Notes: a model not told the origin generated them from the sequence alone. A stretch of DNA of 64,000 nucleotides from Nocardioides guangzhouensis (GCF_004519545.1 NZ_SDKM01000026.1:16291-80290), one strand, 5' to 3'. Shown: positions 17,161 through 25,939, numbered from the stretch's first letter. A program made the numbers and translations.

Positions 17161-17715
17161 TCAGTTCATCAGCGGATCGGCCGGCCGGGTGGACACCCAG
17201 GCCAGCTCCCCCGGCTGGCGGCGGAGCACCTCGCGGCGCAGGTCGCCCACCTCGGAGCGGAAGACGTCCTCGATCTCGGACGCCACGACGTACCAGCTGC
17301 CCTCGGCGATCTCCTCCTGGAGCTGGTCGGCGCCCCAGCCGGCGTACCCCGCGAAGACCCGCATCGCCCGCACCGTGCCGTCGACCAGCTCGACCGGCGA
17401 GTCGAGGTCGACCAGCCCCACGTCGCCGTACGTCGGGCGCCAGCCGACCGGCGCGTCCTCCGGGTCGCTGAGCACGGCCACGGCGAGCGCTCCGTCGGTG
17501 CTGACCGGGCCGCCGTGGAACAGCACGTCGGGGTCGGCGACCACCTCGGCCCAGGCCTCGAGCACGGCCGCGACGGGGACCCGCGAGGGGCGGTTGAGGA
17601 TCACGCCCAGGGCACCGTTCTCGTCGGAGTCGAGGAGCAGCACCACGGAGTCGGCGAAGTTCGGGTCCAGCAGCTCCGGGCTGGCCACGAGGAGCGTGCC
17701 CGGCGTCGGTTCCAT
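17161..17715 (-). CDS. YqgE/AlgH family protein (UPF0301)
   Basis: 184 residues from the ATG at 17715. The family opening GTLLVASPELLDPNFADSVVLLLDSDENGALGVILNRPS and the later FAGYAGWGADQLQEEIAEGSWYVV are diagnostic. The family is widespread, cytoplasmic and of uncertain biochemical role. It stands alone on the minus strand. Confidence 0.92.
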   Translation of the reverse strand: MEPTPGTLLVASPELLDPNFADSVVLLLDSDENGALGVILNRPSRVPVAAVLEAWAEVVADPDVLFHGGPVSTDGALAVAVLSDPEDAPVGWRPTYGDVGLVDLDSPVELVDGTVRAMRVFAGYAGWGADQLQEEIAEGSWYVVASEIEDVFRSEVGDLRREVLRRQPGELAWVSTRPADPLMN

Positions 17716-17880
17716 GGCACCAGCATGCCGACTTCCTCCGGAGAGGTCACCCCCGGGGAAACCGCAGCAGCCCCGGGCCGACGCGCTGGGAGGTGCGGTG
17801 GGAGGTCCGCGTCGCATCGGCACCGGGGGCTGCCGTTCGTGGGCCCGACGACTCTCCCCCGCGGAGCACCGGGCGGTGGG

Positions 17881-18426
17881 TCAGGCGGCGAGCGCCGCCT
17901 TGAGCCGGTCGAGGAAGGACACCGCGACCACCCGGCGGCGACCGCGGGCGGGCTCGGTCCAGCCGGCCCGGGCGCGGTCCTCGAGCTCCTCGCCGATGCG
18001 CTGGCCGTGCGGCTCGGGCTCGGTCGAGGAGACCCGGCCTGCGAGCACCGCGAGCATCTGGCGCTCCTTGGCGGTGGCGACCGCCATCACGTGCGCGGCC
18101 TCCCCCCGGTCGGCAGCGTCGCCGGCACCGTCGGCGTGCCGGTCGAGGACGGCGCGGACGCCGGGCATCTGGTCGGCGGTCGCGCGCCAGGCGTCGACGA
18201 CCGCGGAATCGAGGTCCAGGGGCTGATCGCCGAGCTCGCGCTCGATCCGACCGGCGAGGCGGGTGTGCCAGCGCAGCTGCAGGGTGGCGAGCAGGTCGAG
18301 CTCGCCGCGGAAGGTCTCGGCCACGCCGGGGAGGTCCATCGGCAGGCTTCCGTCGCGACGGAGGTCCACCTCGGCGGTCACGGTGCGGAGGACGTCCCCG
18401 CGGTGGTGAAAGGCGTCCCAGGTCAT
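17881..18426 (-). CDS. Actinobacterial hypothetical protein
   Basis: 181 residues from the ATG at 18426, supported by AGGAG 7 nt upstream. It is soluble and largely helical with no signal or membrane segment; LDLLATLQLRWHTRLAGRIERELGD is a clear amphipathic helix. I do not recognise a named family. It is divergent from a TetR gene, which may regulate it through the sites in the shared 115-bp gap. Confidence 0.7.
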   Translation of the reverse strand: MTWDAFHHRGDVLRTVTAEVDLRRDGSLPMDLPGVAETFRGELDLLATLQLRWHTRLAGRIERELGDQPLDLDSAVVDAWRATADQMPGVRAVLDRHADGAGDAADRGEAAHVMAVATAKERQMLAVLAGRVSSTEPEPHGQRIGEELEDRARAGWTEPARGRRRVVAVSFLDRLKAALAA

Positions 18427-18450
18427 GGGAAGGCTCCTTTCTCTCACTCA

Positions 18451-18496
18451 CATACCGTTGGTACGTACTCACAGTATGCAAGCGTCCGTCGGTATG
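18451..18496. promoter_or_regulatory. Inverted repeats in the divergent hypothetical/TetR promoter
   Basis: CATACCG (18451-18457) and CGGTATG (18490-18496) are inverted copies; between them lie TACC-GTT-GGTA and the self-complementary GTACGTAC (18461-18468). These are candidate TetR operators controlling both directions. Confidence 0.5.
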
Positions 18497-18527
18497 CCAA
18501 GCCGGCCCGCTGTGGCCTCGGGCACGG

Positions 18528-18533
18528 CATACT
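18528..18533 (+). promoter_or_regulatory. -10 box upstream of the TetR gene
   Basis: CATACT ends 8 nt before the ATG at 18542, with no ribosome site, suggesting a leaderless or near-leaderless message. Confidence 0.4.
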
Positions 18534-18541
18534 CACCACCC

Positions 18542-19234
18542 ATGAGCAAGTCCGCCGCGAAGCGCCTCCTGCCCAAGGTCCCCGACCTCCCCGGCGCCTC
18601 GCGACGCCAGCAGTACTCCCAGTCGACCAAGCGGGCCCTGGTCGAGGCCGCGCTCGAGCAGTTCAGCGAGCGCGGGTACGCCGCCACCTCGCTGGACGCG
18701 ATCGTGGCCCAGGCCGCGGTCACCAAGGGCGCGCTCTACCACCACTTCACGGGCAAGCAGGCGCTGTTCGAGGCGGTCTTCGAGCGGATCGAGTCCGAGG
18801 CCGCAGCGGACATCGCTGCCTCGGTCAAGGGCGTGAAGGACCCGTGGGAGAAGTCGCTGGTCGGCCTCCGCGCGTTCCTCGAGGTGGTCCAGCAGCCGAC
18901 GTACCGCCGGATCGTGATGCAGGAAGGCCCCGCCGTCCTCGGCTACGAGCGGTTCCGCGAGCAGGAGGAGCGCACGTCGTTCGCGATCGTTCTCGACGTC
19001 GTCCACGGCGTGCTCGCGACCGGCGCCTGGGAGCTCGACCAGCCCATGGTCGAGACGTTCAGCCGGATCTTCTTCGGCGCGCTGGCGAGCGCCGGCGAGA
19101 GTGTGTCCGGCGCCGAGGACGCGGAGGCCGCCAGCGCCCGGGTCGAGGCTGCGATCGGCTTCCTGCTGCTCGGGCTGCGCAAGCTCATCGACGACGGGGT
19201 GGCGTTCGCGGACCCGGTCGGCGACAAGAGCTGA
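18542..19234 (+). CDS. TetR-family transcriptional regulator
   Basis: 230 residues from the ATG at 18542. The N-terminal DNA-binding domain (residues 28-80) has ALVEAALEQFSERGYAATSLDAIVAQAAVTKGALYHHFTGKQALFEAVF, a textbook TetR helix-turn-helix. The C-terminal ligand domain is helical with IFFGALASAGESV. It is preceded by about 25 extra basic residues. Divergent from the hypothetical gene at 17881-18426, its likely target; ligand unknown. Confidence 0.92.
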   Translation: MSKSAAKRLLPKVPDLPGASRRQQYSQSTKRALVEAALEQFSERGYAATSLDAIVAQAAVTKGALYHHFTGKQALFEAVFERIESEAAADIAASVKGVKDPWEKSLVGLRAFLEVVQQPTYRRIVMQEGPAVLGYERFREQEERTSFAIVLDVVHGVLATGAWELDQPMVETFSRIFFGALASAGESVSGAEDAEAASARVEAAIGFLLLGLRKLIDDGVAFADPVGDKS

Positions 19235-19257
19235 CCCCGGCCGACCCCGACATGCGT

Positions 19258-19289
19258 CGCGCGGCGCCCCCGGTCGGGGACGCCGCGCG
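19258..19289. terminator. Bidirectional terminator hairpin
   Basis: CGCGCGGCG (19258-19266) pairs with CGCCGCGCG (19281-19289), extended inward by CCCC/GGGG with one bulged A. It sits between the convergent TetR and DUF3048 genes. Confidence 0.75.
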
Positions 19290-19309
19290 GGCGGTCGGGT
19301 CGGGTCAGC

Positions 19310-20332
19310 TCACTTCCTGGTGAACGTGACGTTGCCGCCGTTGCCGGTCGGGACCAGCTCGATGAAGGTGTGGCCGGCGGGGACCTCGAGCGCGCCGGCC
19401 TTGGTCTTGAGCTTCAGCGCCGAGTTCAGGCCGTGCTTCGACCAGGTGCCGCGGACCAGGCGGCCGTCGTGGAACAGCATGGCCTTGCCGGTGCCGGTGA
19501 AGTGGGTCTCGGGCACCGGGTTGCCGGCCGGGTCGCGGTAGCCGGCGTCGCCGACCTTCACGCGCAGCACCAGGACCGAGTCCGCGAGGAACTTGTCGCC
19601 GGCGGCCGCGTTGCTGTTGGTGTTCTCGTACGTGCCGCCACGGAAGACCCAGTCGGTGGTGTGCCCGCCGGAGAAGCTGGCCGCGATCGTCTTCGCGGGC
19701 TGGCCCTTCGGCAGGTCCTTCGCGTCGCCCCACGGGAGGTAGTCGGCCGGGCGCGCCTCGTCCACCTTGACCGTCTTCGCGAGGTCCTGGAGCTTCACGA
19801 ACAGGTTGTACGGCGCGGAGCGGGCGTTGTCGCGGTACATCCCCTTCGAGCCCTCGCCGTAGAACTTGACGCCCGCGCCCTGGAGGCGGCGGATGGTGAC
19901 CCCCGCGGCACCGGAGGTCACCATCTGGCCGTCGACCGGCTTCACGATGCCGATGTCGGAGGCCCGCATGGAGCGGACCGGGCCGGCGTTGGCGGGGATC
20001 TTGGAGTAGAAGAACGCAGCGAGCCGGGTCGATCCGCCCTCGACGAGCTCCTCGACCACCATGTCCGCGTCGCCCAGGCCGATCTGCGGCGAGCTGCTGG
20101 AGGTGTTGTCGATCTTCACGATGAAGACCGGGTGGCTCTGCTCGGCGGACTGGTCTCCGGAGACCGGCAGGCCGGTGAGCGGCCAGGTGCTCGACAGGAC
20201 CGCACCCTGGCCGGTGCCCTTCGGGGCGGCCTCGTCGGTGCTGCTCTCCTTGTCGTCGCCCCCGCACGCGGCAGCGGCCAGCATGAGGGTCGCGGCCAGG
20301 GTGGCAGCCAGGGACAGGCGTACGCGGCGCAC
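19310..20332 (-). CDS. DUF3048 domain lipoprotein (YerB-like)
   Basis: 340 residues, GTG start at 20332 with CGGAGAA upstream. A lipoprotein signal ends in LAAAACGG (Cys at about residue 23). The two DUF3048 halves are recognisable: HPVFIVKIDNTSSSSPQIGLGDADMVVEELVEGGSTRLAAFFYSK with GPVRSMRASDI, and the later VLRVKVGDAGYRDPAGNPVPET...GTGKAMLFHDGRLVRGTWSK. The family is anchored on the outer face of the membrane; no biochemical role is established. Confidence 0.9.
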   Translation of the reverse strand: MRRVRLSLAATLAATLMLAAAACGGDDKESSTDEAAPKGTGQGAVLSSTWPLTGLPVSGDQSAEQSHPVFIVKIDNTSSSSPQIGLGDADMVVEELVEGGSTRLAAFFYSKIPANAGPVRSMRASDIGIVKPVDGQMVTSGAAGVTIRRLQGAGVKFYGEGSKGMYRDNARSAPYNLFVKLQDLAKTVKVDEARPADYLPWGDAKDLPKGQPAKTIAASFSGGHTTDWVFRGGTYENTNSNAAAGDKFLADSVLVLRVKVGDAGYRDPAGNPVPETHFTGTGKAMLFHDGRLVRGTWSKHGLNSALKLKTKAGALEVPAGHTFIELVPTGNGGNVTFTRK

Positions 20333-20524
20333 GCGGTTCTCCGATCGTCGAGTTGTTTGGTACAGATTCCCAGTGTGCCCCCGCGTTCCACCTCATCGGG
20401 GAGGCGCGCGGAACGGAAAGTGGGCCCCCGAGAGGGTAGGCACGCCCCTCGGCGTACCCAAATCCACCCGTGGGACGCGTGGCTGACCGGACCGGTGGGA
20501 CAGGTGTGGACCGGTGGGGCCGGA

Positions 20525-21283
20525 TCAGCCCAGCTTGGCCCCACCGTCGACGTACAGCGTCTGGCCGGTGATGTACGACGCCTCGTCGCTGCACAGGAAC
20601 GCCGCGGCGGCCGCGATGTCCTCGGGCTGGCCGACCCGCTTGACCGGGTTCGCCTCGGCGTTGAGCCGGCGGAACTCCTCGACGTCCAGCTTGAGCCGGG
20701 CCGCGGTGGCGTCGGTCATCTCGGTGGCGATGAAGCCGGGCGCGACCGCGTTGGCGTTGACACCGAACGGACCGAGCTCGATGCCGAGCGTGCGGGTGAA
20801 GCCCTGGATGCCCATCTTGGCGGCGGAGTAGTTGGCCTGGCCGCGGTTGCCGAGCGCGGAGACGCTCGAGAGGTTGAGGATCTTGCCGTACTTCTGCTCG
20901 ACGAAGTGCTTCTGAGCGGCCTTGGTCATCAGGAACGCGCCCTTGAGGTGGACGCCCATGACCAGGTCCCAGTCCTCCTCGGTCATCTTGAACAGGAGGT
21001 TGTCGCGGGTGATGCCCGCGTTGTTCACGAGGATGTGGATGCCCCCGAGCTCACGGACCACCCGCTCGACCGCCGCCTCGGCCGAGGCGGCGTCGGAGAC
21101 GTCGCAGCCGATGCCGACCGCCTGGCTCGCCCCGAGCTTCGCGGCGGCCTCGCTCGCCGCGGTCTCGTCGAGGTCGATCACCGCGACCGCGGCGCCCTCG
21201 TCCGCGAACCGCTTCGCGGTGGCGAACCCGATCCCTCGTGCGGCTCCGGTGACGACGGCTACCCGCCCGTCGAAGCGGCCCAT
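20525..21283 (-). CDS. SDR-family 3-oxoacyl-ACP reductase-like protein (FabG-like)
   Basis: 252 residues from the ATG at 21283 (AGGAG upstream). Classical SDR: cofactor motif TGAARGIG (12-19), NNAG (87-90), catalytic Ser140, Tyr152 and Lys156, and the C-terminal PEDIAAAAAFLCSDEASYITGQTLYVDGG. VIDLDE after strand 2, with an acidic end, suggests NAD(H) preference. It could serve fatty-acid elongation or oxidation of a hydroxyacyl thioester; context does not decide. Confidence 0.92.
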   Translation of the reverse strand: MGRFDGRVAVVTGAARGIGFATAKRFADEGAAVAVIDLDETAASEAAAKLGASQAVGIGCDVSDAASAEAAVERVVRELGGIHILVNNAGITRDNLLFKMTEEDWDLVMGVHLKGAFLMTKAAQKHFVEQKYGKILNLSSVSALGNRGQANYSAAKMGIQGFTRTLGIELGPFGVNANAVAPGFIATEMTDATAARLKLDVEEFRRLNAEANPVKRVGQPEDIAAAAAFLCSDEASYITGQTLYVDGGAKLG

Positions 21284-21312
21284 GCTGACTCCTTCTCGAT
21301 CGGTGTCTGTCC

Positions 21313-21330
21313 GGTGGCTCGAAAGCCACC
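21313..21330 (-). terminator. Terminator hairpin after the HIT gene
   Basis: GGTGGCT (21313-21319) pairs with AGCCACC (21324-21330) around the stable tetraloop CGAA, just downstream of the HIT gene stop on the minus strand. Confidence 0.6.
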
Positions 21331-21346
21331 TCACCCTAGGGCAGCC

Positions 21347-21757
21347 TCAGCCGAGCACGGCGCGCAGCCTGGCTGCGTACTCCTCCGCCTCGCCGTCGGC
21401 GTACTTCGTGCGCGGCCAGAAGAAGCCGCGCAGCCCGTCGCCCTTGGTGCGCGGCACCACGTGCAGGTGCAGGTGCGGCACCGACTGGGACACGGTGTTG
21501 TTCATCGCCACGAACGACCCCTGCGCGCCGAGGCCCTCGACCATGGCGGTGGCCAGGCGCTGACCGGCGGCGAGGAACGGGTCGCGCAGCGCGGCCGGCA
21601 GGTCGGGCAGGGTCACCACGTGCTCGCGCGGCACCAGCAGCACGTGTCCCTTGAACACCGGCCGCAGGTCCAGGAAGCCGACCAGGTCGTCGGTCTCCAG
21701 CACCACCTCGGCCGGGAGGTCCCCGGCGGCGATCGAGCAGAACACGCAGTCGGTCAC
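21347..21757 (-). CDS. HIT-family nucleotide-binding protein
   Basis: 136 residues, GTG start. The N-terminal CVFCSIAAGDLP and the histidine triad HLHLHVV (about residues 95-101) define the HIT superfamily of nucleotide hydrolases and transferases acting on AMP conjugates. The CVFC pair can bind zinc in some members. TAGCCT lies 7 nt upstream, so translation may be leaderless. Confidence 0.93.
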   Translation of the reverse strand: MTDCVFCSIAAGDLPAEVVLETDDLVGFLDLRPVFKGHVLLVPREHVVTLPDLPAALRDPFLAAGQRLATAMVEGLGAQGSFVAMNNTVSQSVPHLHLHVVPRTKGDGLRGFFWPRTKYADGEAEEYAARLRAVLG

Positions 21758-21764
21758 GTCCGGC

Positions 21765-21770
21765 AGGCTA
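21765..21770 (-). promoter_or_regulatory. -10 box, leaderless promoter of the HIT gene
   Basis: TAGCCT on the minus strand ends 7 nt before the GTG at 21757. Confidence 0.4.
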
Positions 21771-21832
21771 GCCGCCCGCCGGAACGTGACCGGGTGCGCG
21801 TCACCGGGTCGGTCGCCGGGTCGGTCGCCGGC

Positions 21833-23260
21833 TCAGTCGCAGGCGATGAACGTCGGCAGCGTGCAGCCCGGCGCCATCACGACGCGGCCGTTGCTGCCGC
21901 TGGTGACGTCGAAGTGCTGGGTGTCGCCGTTCCCGTAGGTCCAGCGCAGCCCGTGCCGGGCCATCAGCCTCACGACCGCGTGCTGCCGCGAACGCCAGGC
22001 GACCCGCTTGTGCGAGTGCGACATCCACCAGGTGTTGGGGACGGTGCCCTGGCGCGAGCGGTAGGGGTTCTCCCAGGTGTTGACGTCGATCGAGCGGCCG
22101 TAGGAGTGCGGCGACCGCACGCCGGGGCGTCCGACCACGTCGCGGCAGTTGAAGCCAGAGGTGTTGCCGGCGGCCATCGACCGGTAGTCGTTGCCGCCGC
22201 GCACCCGGGACGACCAGCCGAACCGGTCGACGCGGTACATCGCGCGGATCGGCAGCTTCGCGCGGTACATCTCGGAGAACGCCGCGGACACCCGGGACGC
22301 GGCGCCGGAGGCGATCACGATCTCGCCGCGGCGGCGGTAGCCCTGGTAGTCCCAGTAGTTGATCCGCAGCAGCCGCAGGCCGGCCCGCCCGACCGGGCAG
22401 CCGCGGTGCCAGGTGATGCCGGTCATCTGGTTCCAGACGCCGTTCGGGATCGCTGTGATCGCCGGGTTGGGGCCGGAGCCCGTCGCGTGCGGCTGCTTGG
22501 GCAGGGTGATCTTCGGCCTGGGGGCCGCCTTGGGCAGGGTGACCGGGATGCCGGGCGGGAGGTTGTCGATGAAGAAGCCGGGGCTGTCGTCGCCCTTCAC
22601 CCAGTCCAGGGTGGTCCCCCGCACCTTCCAGCGGGAGTCGCTGCGCGGCTTGAGCGTGATCGAGACACGGCCGTCGGAGCCGGTGCGGGTGGTCCGGCTC
22701 TTCGCCCACCGGTCGCCCGTGCGCCGGTAGAGGACGACCGGTCCGCCGACCGGCTGGTCGTTGCCGGTGCGCCAGCTGACCCGCAGGATGACCGACGTCT
22801 CGTCGACGACCTGGTGCGGGCCGCTCAGCGTGATCGTGCTGGCCCGGCGCACCAGCGGCACCCGAACCGGCCCGCTGGCGGAGCCGGCGTACGTCGGGTC
22901 CCCGGCGTACGTCGCCCGGAAGACGTTGTTGGCGGCGAGCCTCGACATCGTGGCCGTCGTCGTGGCGGTGCCCTCCGCCCCGGTGAGCACGGTTGCGACG
23001 GTCTGCCACACGTCGTCGACGCGCCGCTCGACCAGCACCGGCTGGGCATCGAGACCGGCGTTCGCGTCACGCAGGGTCACGCTCAGCGTGGTGGTGGAGC
23101 TCGCGTGGGTCGACGTCCCCGTGATCGTGGTGGTGGTCGGCGTGTCACCGACGAGGGCCGGCGCGGCCGGCTGCGCCGACGACGGTTGGGTGAGGAGGGG
23201 GGCGAGCACCGCGACGACGACCGCCGCGAGGAACGCCTGGAGGGGACGGATCAACCGCAT
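21833..23260 (-). CDS. Secreted M15-type (VanY/M15C-like) peptidase with Ig-like repeats
   Basis: 475 residues from the ATG at 23260 (GGGAGAG upstream). Signal peptide to about residue 33, then two Ig-like beta modules (roughly 40-130 and 135-225, each with TYAGD- or RTGSDGR-type turns), a linker, and a C-terminal M15 domain. Its zinc ligands are in SPHSYGRSIDVN (His and Asp) and the late TQHFDV (His). The fold cleaves D-amino-acid peptide bonds in cell-wall stem peptides. The export signal and Ig modules fit an extracellular wall-acting enzyme. Confidence 0.85.
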   Translation of the reverse strand: MRLIRPLQAFLAAVVVAVLAPLLTQPSSAQPAAPALVGDTPTTTTITGTSTHASSTTTLSVTLRDANAGLDAQPVLVERRVDDVWQTVATVLTGAEGTATTTATMSRLAANNVFRATYAGDPTYAGSASGPVRVPLVRRASTITLSGPHQVVDETSVILRVSWRTGNDQPVGGPVVLYRRTGDRWAKSRTTRTGSDGRVSITLKPRSDSRWKVRGTTLDWVKGDDSPGFFIDNLPPGIPVTLPKAAPRPKITLPKQPHATGSGPNPAITAIPNGVWNQMTGITWHRGCPVGRAGLRLLRINYWDYQGYRRRGEIVIASGAASRVSAAFSEMYRAKLPIRAMYRVDRFGWSSRVRGGNDYRSMAAGNTSGFNCRDVVGRPGVRSPHSYGRSIDVNTWENPYRSRQGTVPNTWWMSHSHKRVAWRSRQHAVVRLMARHGLRWTYGNGDTQHFDVTSGSNGRVVMAPGCTLPTFIACD

Positions 23261-23345
23261 GACTCTCCCGGACGAGGTGGCAGGACCCGGCCCATTGTGC
23301 ACCGGATCGCTCGGAATCGTCGGGCGCGCCGCTCGACGGGTCCGG

Positions 23346-23741
23346 TCACGGACGCTTCAGGTAGTACTCGGTGAACTCGCGGGCCCGGCCGGCGTCGTCG
23401 AAGCGGATCACGAAGCAGTTGTCGTAGGTCTTGGTCACGGGGCCGCCCGGCTCGTCGCGGTACTCCGAGCTCCCGGTGGCGACCACCACGTCGCCGTCGA
23501 CCGCGACCGGCGCGTAGTGCGCGCCGTACGTGCCGGGCTCGTCGCGGCTCGACGCGTCCTCGGAGTCGAGCTCGCCCAGCCAGGAGGCGACCACGTCGTC
23601 GCGGCCGACCAGCGGCTCGTCGTACGGGTGGTACCGGTAGACGACGTCCTCGCTGAAGAGGGCGGTGATGTCGTCGCGGTCGTAGGAGAGCCAGGCGGCG
23701 ACGTACCGGTCGAGCCAGGCCTGGGCAGCGGTGTGGTCCAT
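23346..23741 (-). CDS. NTF2/SnoaL-like protein
   Basis: 131 residues. It shows the cone-shaped NTF2-like pattern: WLDRYVAAWLSYDRDDITALFSEDVVYRYHPY at the N-terminus, then VGRDDVVASWL and strands ending FTEYYLKRP. Members range from isomerases to simple ligand binders, so no reaction is assigned. A leaderless -10 box lies 6 nt upstream. Confidence 0.82.
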   Translation of the reverse strand: MDHTAAQAWLDRYVAAWLSYDRDDITALFSEDVVYRYHPYDEPLVGRDDVVASWLGELDSEDASSRDEPGTYGAHYAPVAVDGDVVVATGSSEYRDEPGGPVTKTYDNCFVIRFDDAGRAREFTEYYLKRP

Positions 23742-23747
23742 CGGGCC

Positions 23748-23753
23748 ACCGTA
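23748..23753 (-). promoter_or_regulatory. -10 box, leaderless promoter of the NTF2-like gene
   Basis: TACGGT on the minus strand ends 6 nt before the ATG at 23741. Confidence 0.4.
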
Positions 23754-23803
23754 GGCCGCGGCGGGCGCGGCGGTCGCACTGATTTCCCGAGCCGGCTGAC
23801 GGT

Positions 23804-24172
23804 TCAGGGCATCTGGGACGCCGCGACCAGGATCAGGAAGAGGACCGCCAACGGGATCGTGACGGTCAAGCCCACCAGCATCCCCTGGCCGAGCCGGGTC
23901 GTGGCGCGCCGAAAGGTGAGGACGGCTGCCGTCACGAACCCGAGCGCGGCAATCGCGAGTGCGACGTACAGCATGACCAGCCCCACCGTGTCCGTCCGCG
24001 AGTCGCCGTAGGGGTCCCCCGTGAGCTCCGGGTCGAGCAGGAGCATGACGAGGAAGACCCCGCCGACGGCGGCCCCGACGAGGAACCCACGCCCACGCGT
24101 CGAACGGGGCCGAGCACTCGGGCCACGCCGAGGCTCGGGCCGCAGGTTGGGGCCCGAGGGAAGGACGGACAT
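23804..24172 (-). CDS. Small membrane protein, three predicted transmembrane segments
   Basis: 122 residues from the ATG at 24172. A basic, Pro/Arg-rich N-terminus of 35 residues is followed by hydrophobic stretches FLVGAAVGGVFLVMLLL, VGLVMLYVALAIAALGFVTAAVL and GLTVTIPLAVLFLILVAA. A short acidic loop with DPYGDSRTDT separates the first two. No family is recognised. It is divergent from the OsmC gene. Confidence 0.6.
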   Translation of the reverse strand: MSVLPSGPNLRPEPRRGPSARPRSTRGRGFLVGAAVGGVFLVMLLLDPELTGDPYGDSRTDTVGLVMLYVALAIAALGFVTAAVLTFRRATTRLGQGMLVGLTVTIPLAVLFLILVAASQMP

Positions 24173-24311
24173 GGGAACACCTGGCACGTCTGCCGCGTGC
24201 CTGGATCGAGCGGCCGGTGACATCGCCGCGGGTGCGGCCTCTCCCCAGAGTGATCCCGCCGAAGGCGGCTCGTCAATCACCGAATCCGGGACGTCCGTGC
24301 CGCCCAGCGCG

Positions 24312-24752
24312 ATGATTCCTGGGGTGGAGAGCTACGAGGCAACCGTCGAGACCGCCGACGACGGAACGCGCGCCGATCCTGAGGGGTTCGCGGTCGAGTT
24401 CCGCAACGCACGCACCGGTCAGCGCCAACGATTCTCGTTCGACCAGTTCACGGGTGGGCACCTGCTCCACCTCGCCGTCGCCGGGTGTGTCTACAACGAC
24501 CTCTACCGGGAGGCGGCGGCTCGGGGCCTGACCCTGACCCACGTGTCCGTCTCTGCGGACGGCGGCTTCGCCGGCGAGCCGTGCGCCTCGTCCGGCATCA
24601 CCTACCGGATCCACGTGGAGGGCGCCGCCCCCCGGCACGCGCTGCAGCAGCTGGTCGCTCATGTCCAGGAGATAGCCGAGGTCCCGTCCGCTCTTCGTGT
24701 CGGCGCCGACGTACGGCCATTGCCGCCCGTCGTCGTCTCGACCGAGGGCTGA
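24312..24752 (+). CDS. OsmC-family protein
   Basis: 146 residues from the ATG at 24312; a GTG at 24324 is an equal candidate. The OsmC fold is seen in the central GGHLLHLAVAGCVYNDLYREAAARGL helix and the following strand VSVSADGGF. The first conserved Cys (AGC) is present and a second is at GEPCASS, but the spacing is unlike classical Ohr/OsmC peroxidases, so peroxide reduction is possible rather than certain. Confidence 0.75.
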   Translation: MIPGVESYEATVETADDGTRADPEGFAVEFRNARTGQRQRFSFDQFTGGHLLHLAVAGCVYNDLYREAAARGLTLTHVSVSADGGFAGEPCASSGITYRIHVEGAAPRHALQQLVAHVQEIAEVPSALRVGADVRPLPPVVVSTEG

Positions 24753-24949
24753 TGTTCCCGACCCTGGCGCGGGTCAGCGTCGCCGCTTGGCTCGACAGGC
24801 CTCCTCGGTGCCGCCGACTGTCGTGGTGCCCGGAGGGCACGCGGTCAGGTCGACGGTGGTCGTCCGCGACGGGCCCCGCGCGATGATTCCGGCGGGGCCG
24901 GCCGGTCTGCACCCCACACCGATCCCTCGCACGCGAACCAGGAGATGCC

Positions 24950-25621
24950 GTGAAGCTGCTACTCACGTCCGGAGGAGTCACCAACGCGAGCATCCGCGAC
25001 GCGCTGGTCGACCTGCTGGGCAAGCCGATCGCCGACTCGAGCGCCCTGTGCATCCCCACCGCGATGTACGGGCACCCCTGGTCGGGCCCCGGCGTCAAGG
25101 CCTGGCAGTTCATCAGCGGGAACTCCGGGAACCCCATGGTCGACCTGGGCTGGAGGTCCGTCGGCGTGCTGGAGCTCACCGCGCTGCCGACCATCGACGA
25201 TGAGCGCTGGGTGCCCTTGGTCCGGGAGGCGGACGCCCTGCTGGTGTCGGGCGGCGACGCCCTCTACCTGTGCCACTGGATGCGGCAGTCCGGGCTGGTG
25301 GACCTGCTTCCGTCGCTGAGCGAGACGGTCTGGGTCGGGCTGAGCGCTGGGAGCATGGTGCTGACCCCCAGGATCGGGGACGACTTCGTCCAGTGGAGAC
25401 CGCCGACCGGTGACGACGTCACGTTGGGCCTCGTCGACTTCTCGATCTGTCCCCACCTGGCCCGGGGTGGCGAGCCGGGCAACTCCATGGCCGAGGCGGA
25501 GAAGTGGGCCGCCGGCATCGACGGCCCGGCGTACGCGATGGACGACCAGACGGCCATCACGGTGACCGACGGCACCGTCGAGGTCGTCTCCGAGGGACGC
25601 TGGACGCTGCTCGGCGCGTAG
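24950..25621 (+). CDS. Peptidase E family (S51) protein
   Basis: 223 residues, GTG start with GGAGA upstream. The opening LLLTSGGVTNASI, the LLVSGGDALYLCHWMR motif and the nucleophile elbow GLSAGSM (Ser132) mark the S51 family, related to class I amidotransferase folds; ICPHL around residue 165 places the likely catalytic His. Characterised members release Asp from dipeptides in the cytoplasm. The 197-bp gap upstream shows no other gene. Confidence 0.85.
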   Translation: MKLLLTSGGVTNASIRDALVDLLGKPIADSSALCIPTAMYGHPWSGPGVKAWQFISGNSGNPMVDLGWRSVGVLELTALPTIDDERWVPLVREADALLVSGGDALYLCHWMRQSGLVDLLPSLSETVWVGLSAGSMVLTPRIGDDFVQWRPPTGDDVTLGLVDFSICPHLARGGEPGNSMAEAEKWAAGIDGPAYAMDDQTAITVTDGTVEVVSEGRWTLLGA

Positions 25622-25639
25622 AGGCCGACGACGTAGCGC

Positions 25640-25927
25640 TCAGACGTCGACGCTGAGCCGGACGGTGACGGTGTCGCCGAGCTCGATGGCCTCGGCCTGG
25701 CGCACCCTGTCCTTCAGCGGGACGATGTAGCGCCCGTCCTTGGGCCACAGCGACGTCGTCCAGTCGGTGTCGCCGATGCGGACGGCGACCGGGATCATCC
25801 CCCAGCCGTAGCTGACCATGGCCGCGGTCGACTCGATCACCGCGCACTCGTCGTCGGGCACCGAGATGAAGTGGTACGGCGCCGGGCCGCGCCACGACCA
25901 CACCTCACCGCTGAACTCCAGGTCCAT
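25640..25927 (-). CDS. DUF1905 domain protein
   Basis: 95 residues from the ATG at 25927. The pattern MDLEFSGEVWSWRGPAPYHF, then YGWGMIPVAVRIGDTDWTTSLWPKDGRYIVPLKDRVR, is the DUF1905 beta-barrel, often found alone or fused to YdeI-type domains. Function unknown. TATCCT lies 6 nt before the start. Confidence 0.85.
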   Translation of the reverse strand: MDLEFSGEVWSWRGPAPYHFISVPDDECAVIESTAAMVSYGWGMIPVAVRIGDTDWTTSLWPKDGRYIVPLKDRVRQAEAIELGDTVTVRLSVDV

Positions 25928-25933
25928 GCGGTC

Positions 25934-25939
25934 AGGATA
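25934..25939 (-). promoter_or_regulatory. -10 box, leaderless promoter of the DUF1905 gene
   Basis: TATCCT on the minus strand ends 6 nt before the ATG at 25927, within the stop region of the DUF6325 gene. Confidence 0.4.

Noticed and set aside
21795..21838. Short GGTCGGTCGCC repeat between the HIT and M15 genes
   Set aside because: Two and a half copies only, with no sign of a mobile element or operator; probably local slippage.
19370..23374. Plus-strand open frame of 1334 residues
   Set aside because: It is antisense to the DUF3048, FabG-like, HIT and M15 genes; composition is the shadow type and no motif is seen.
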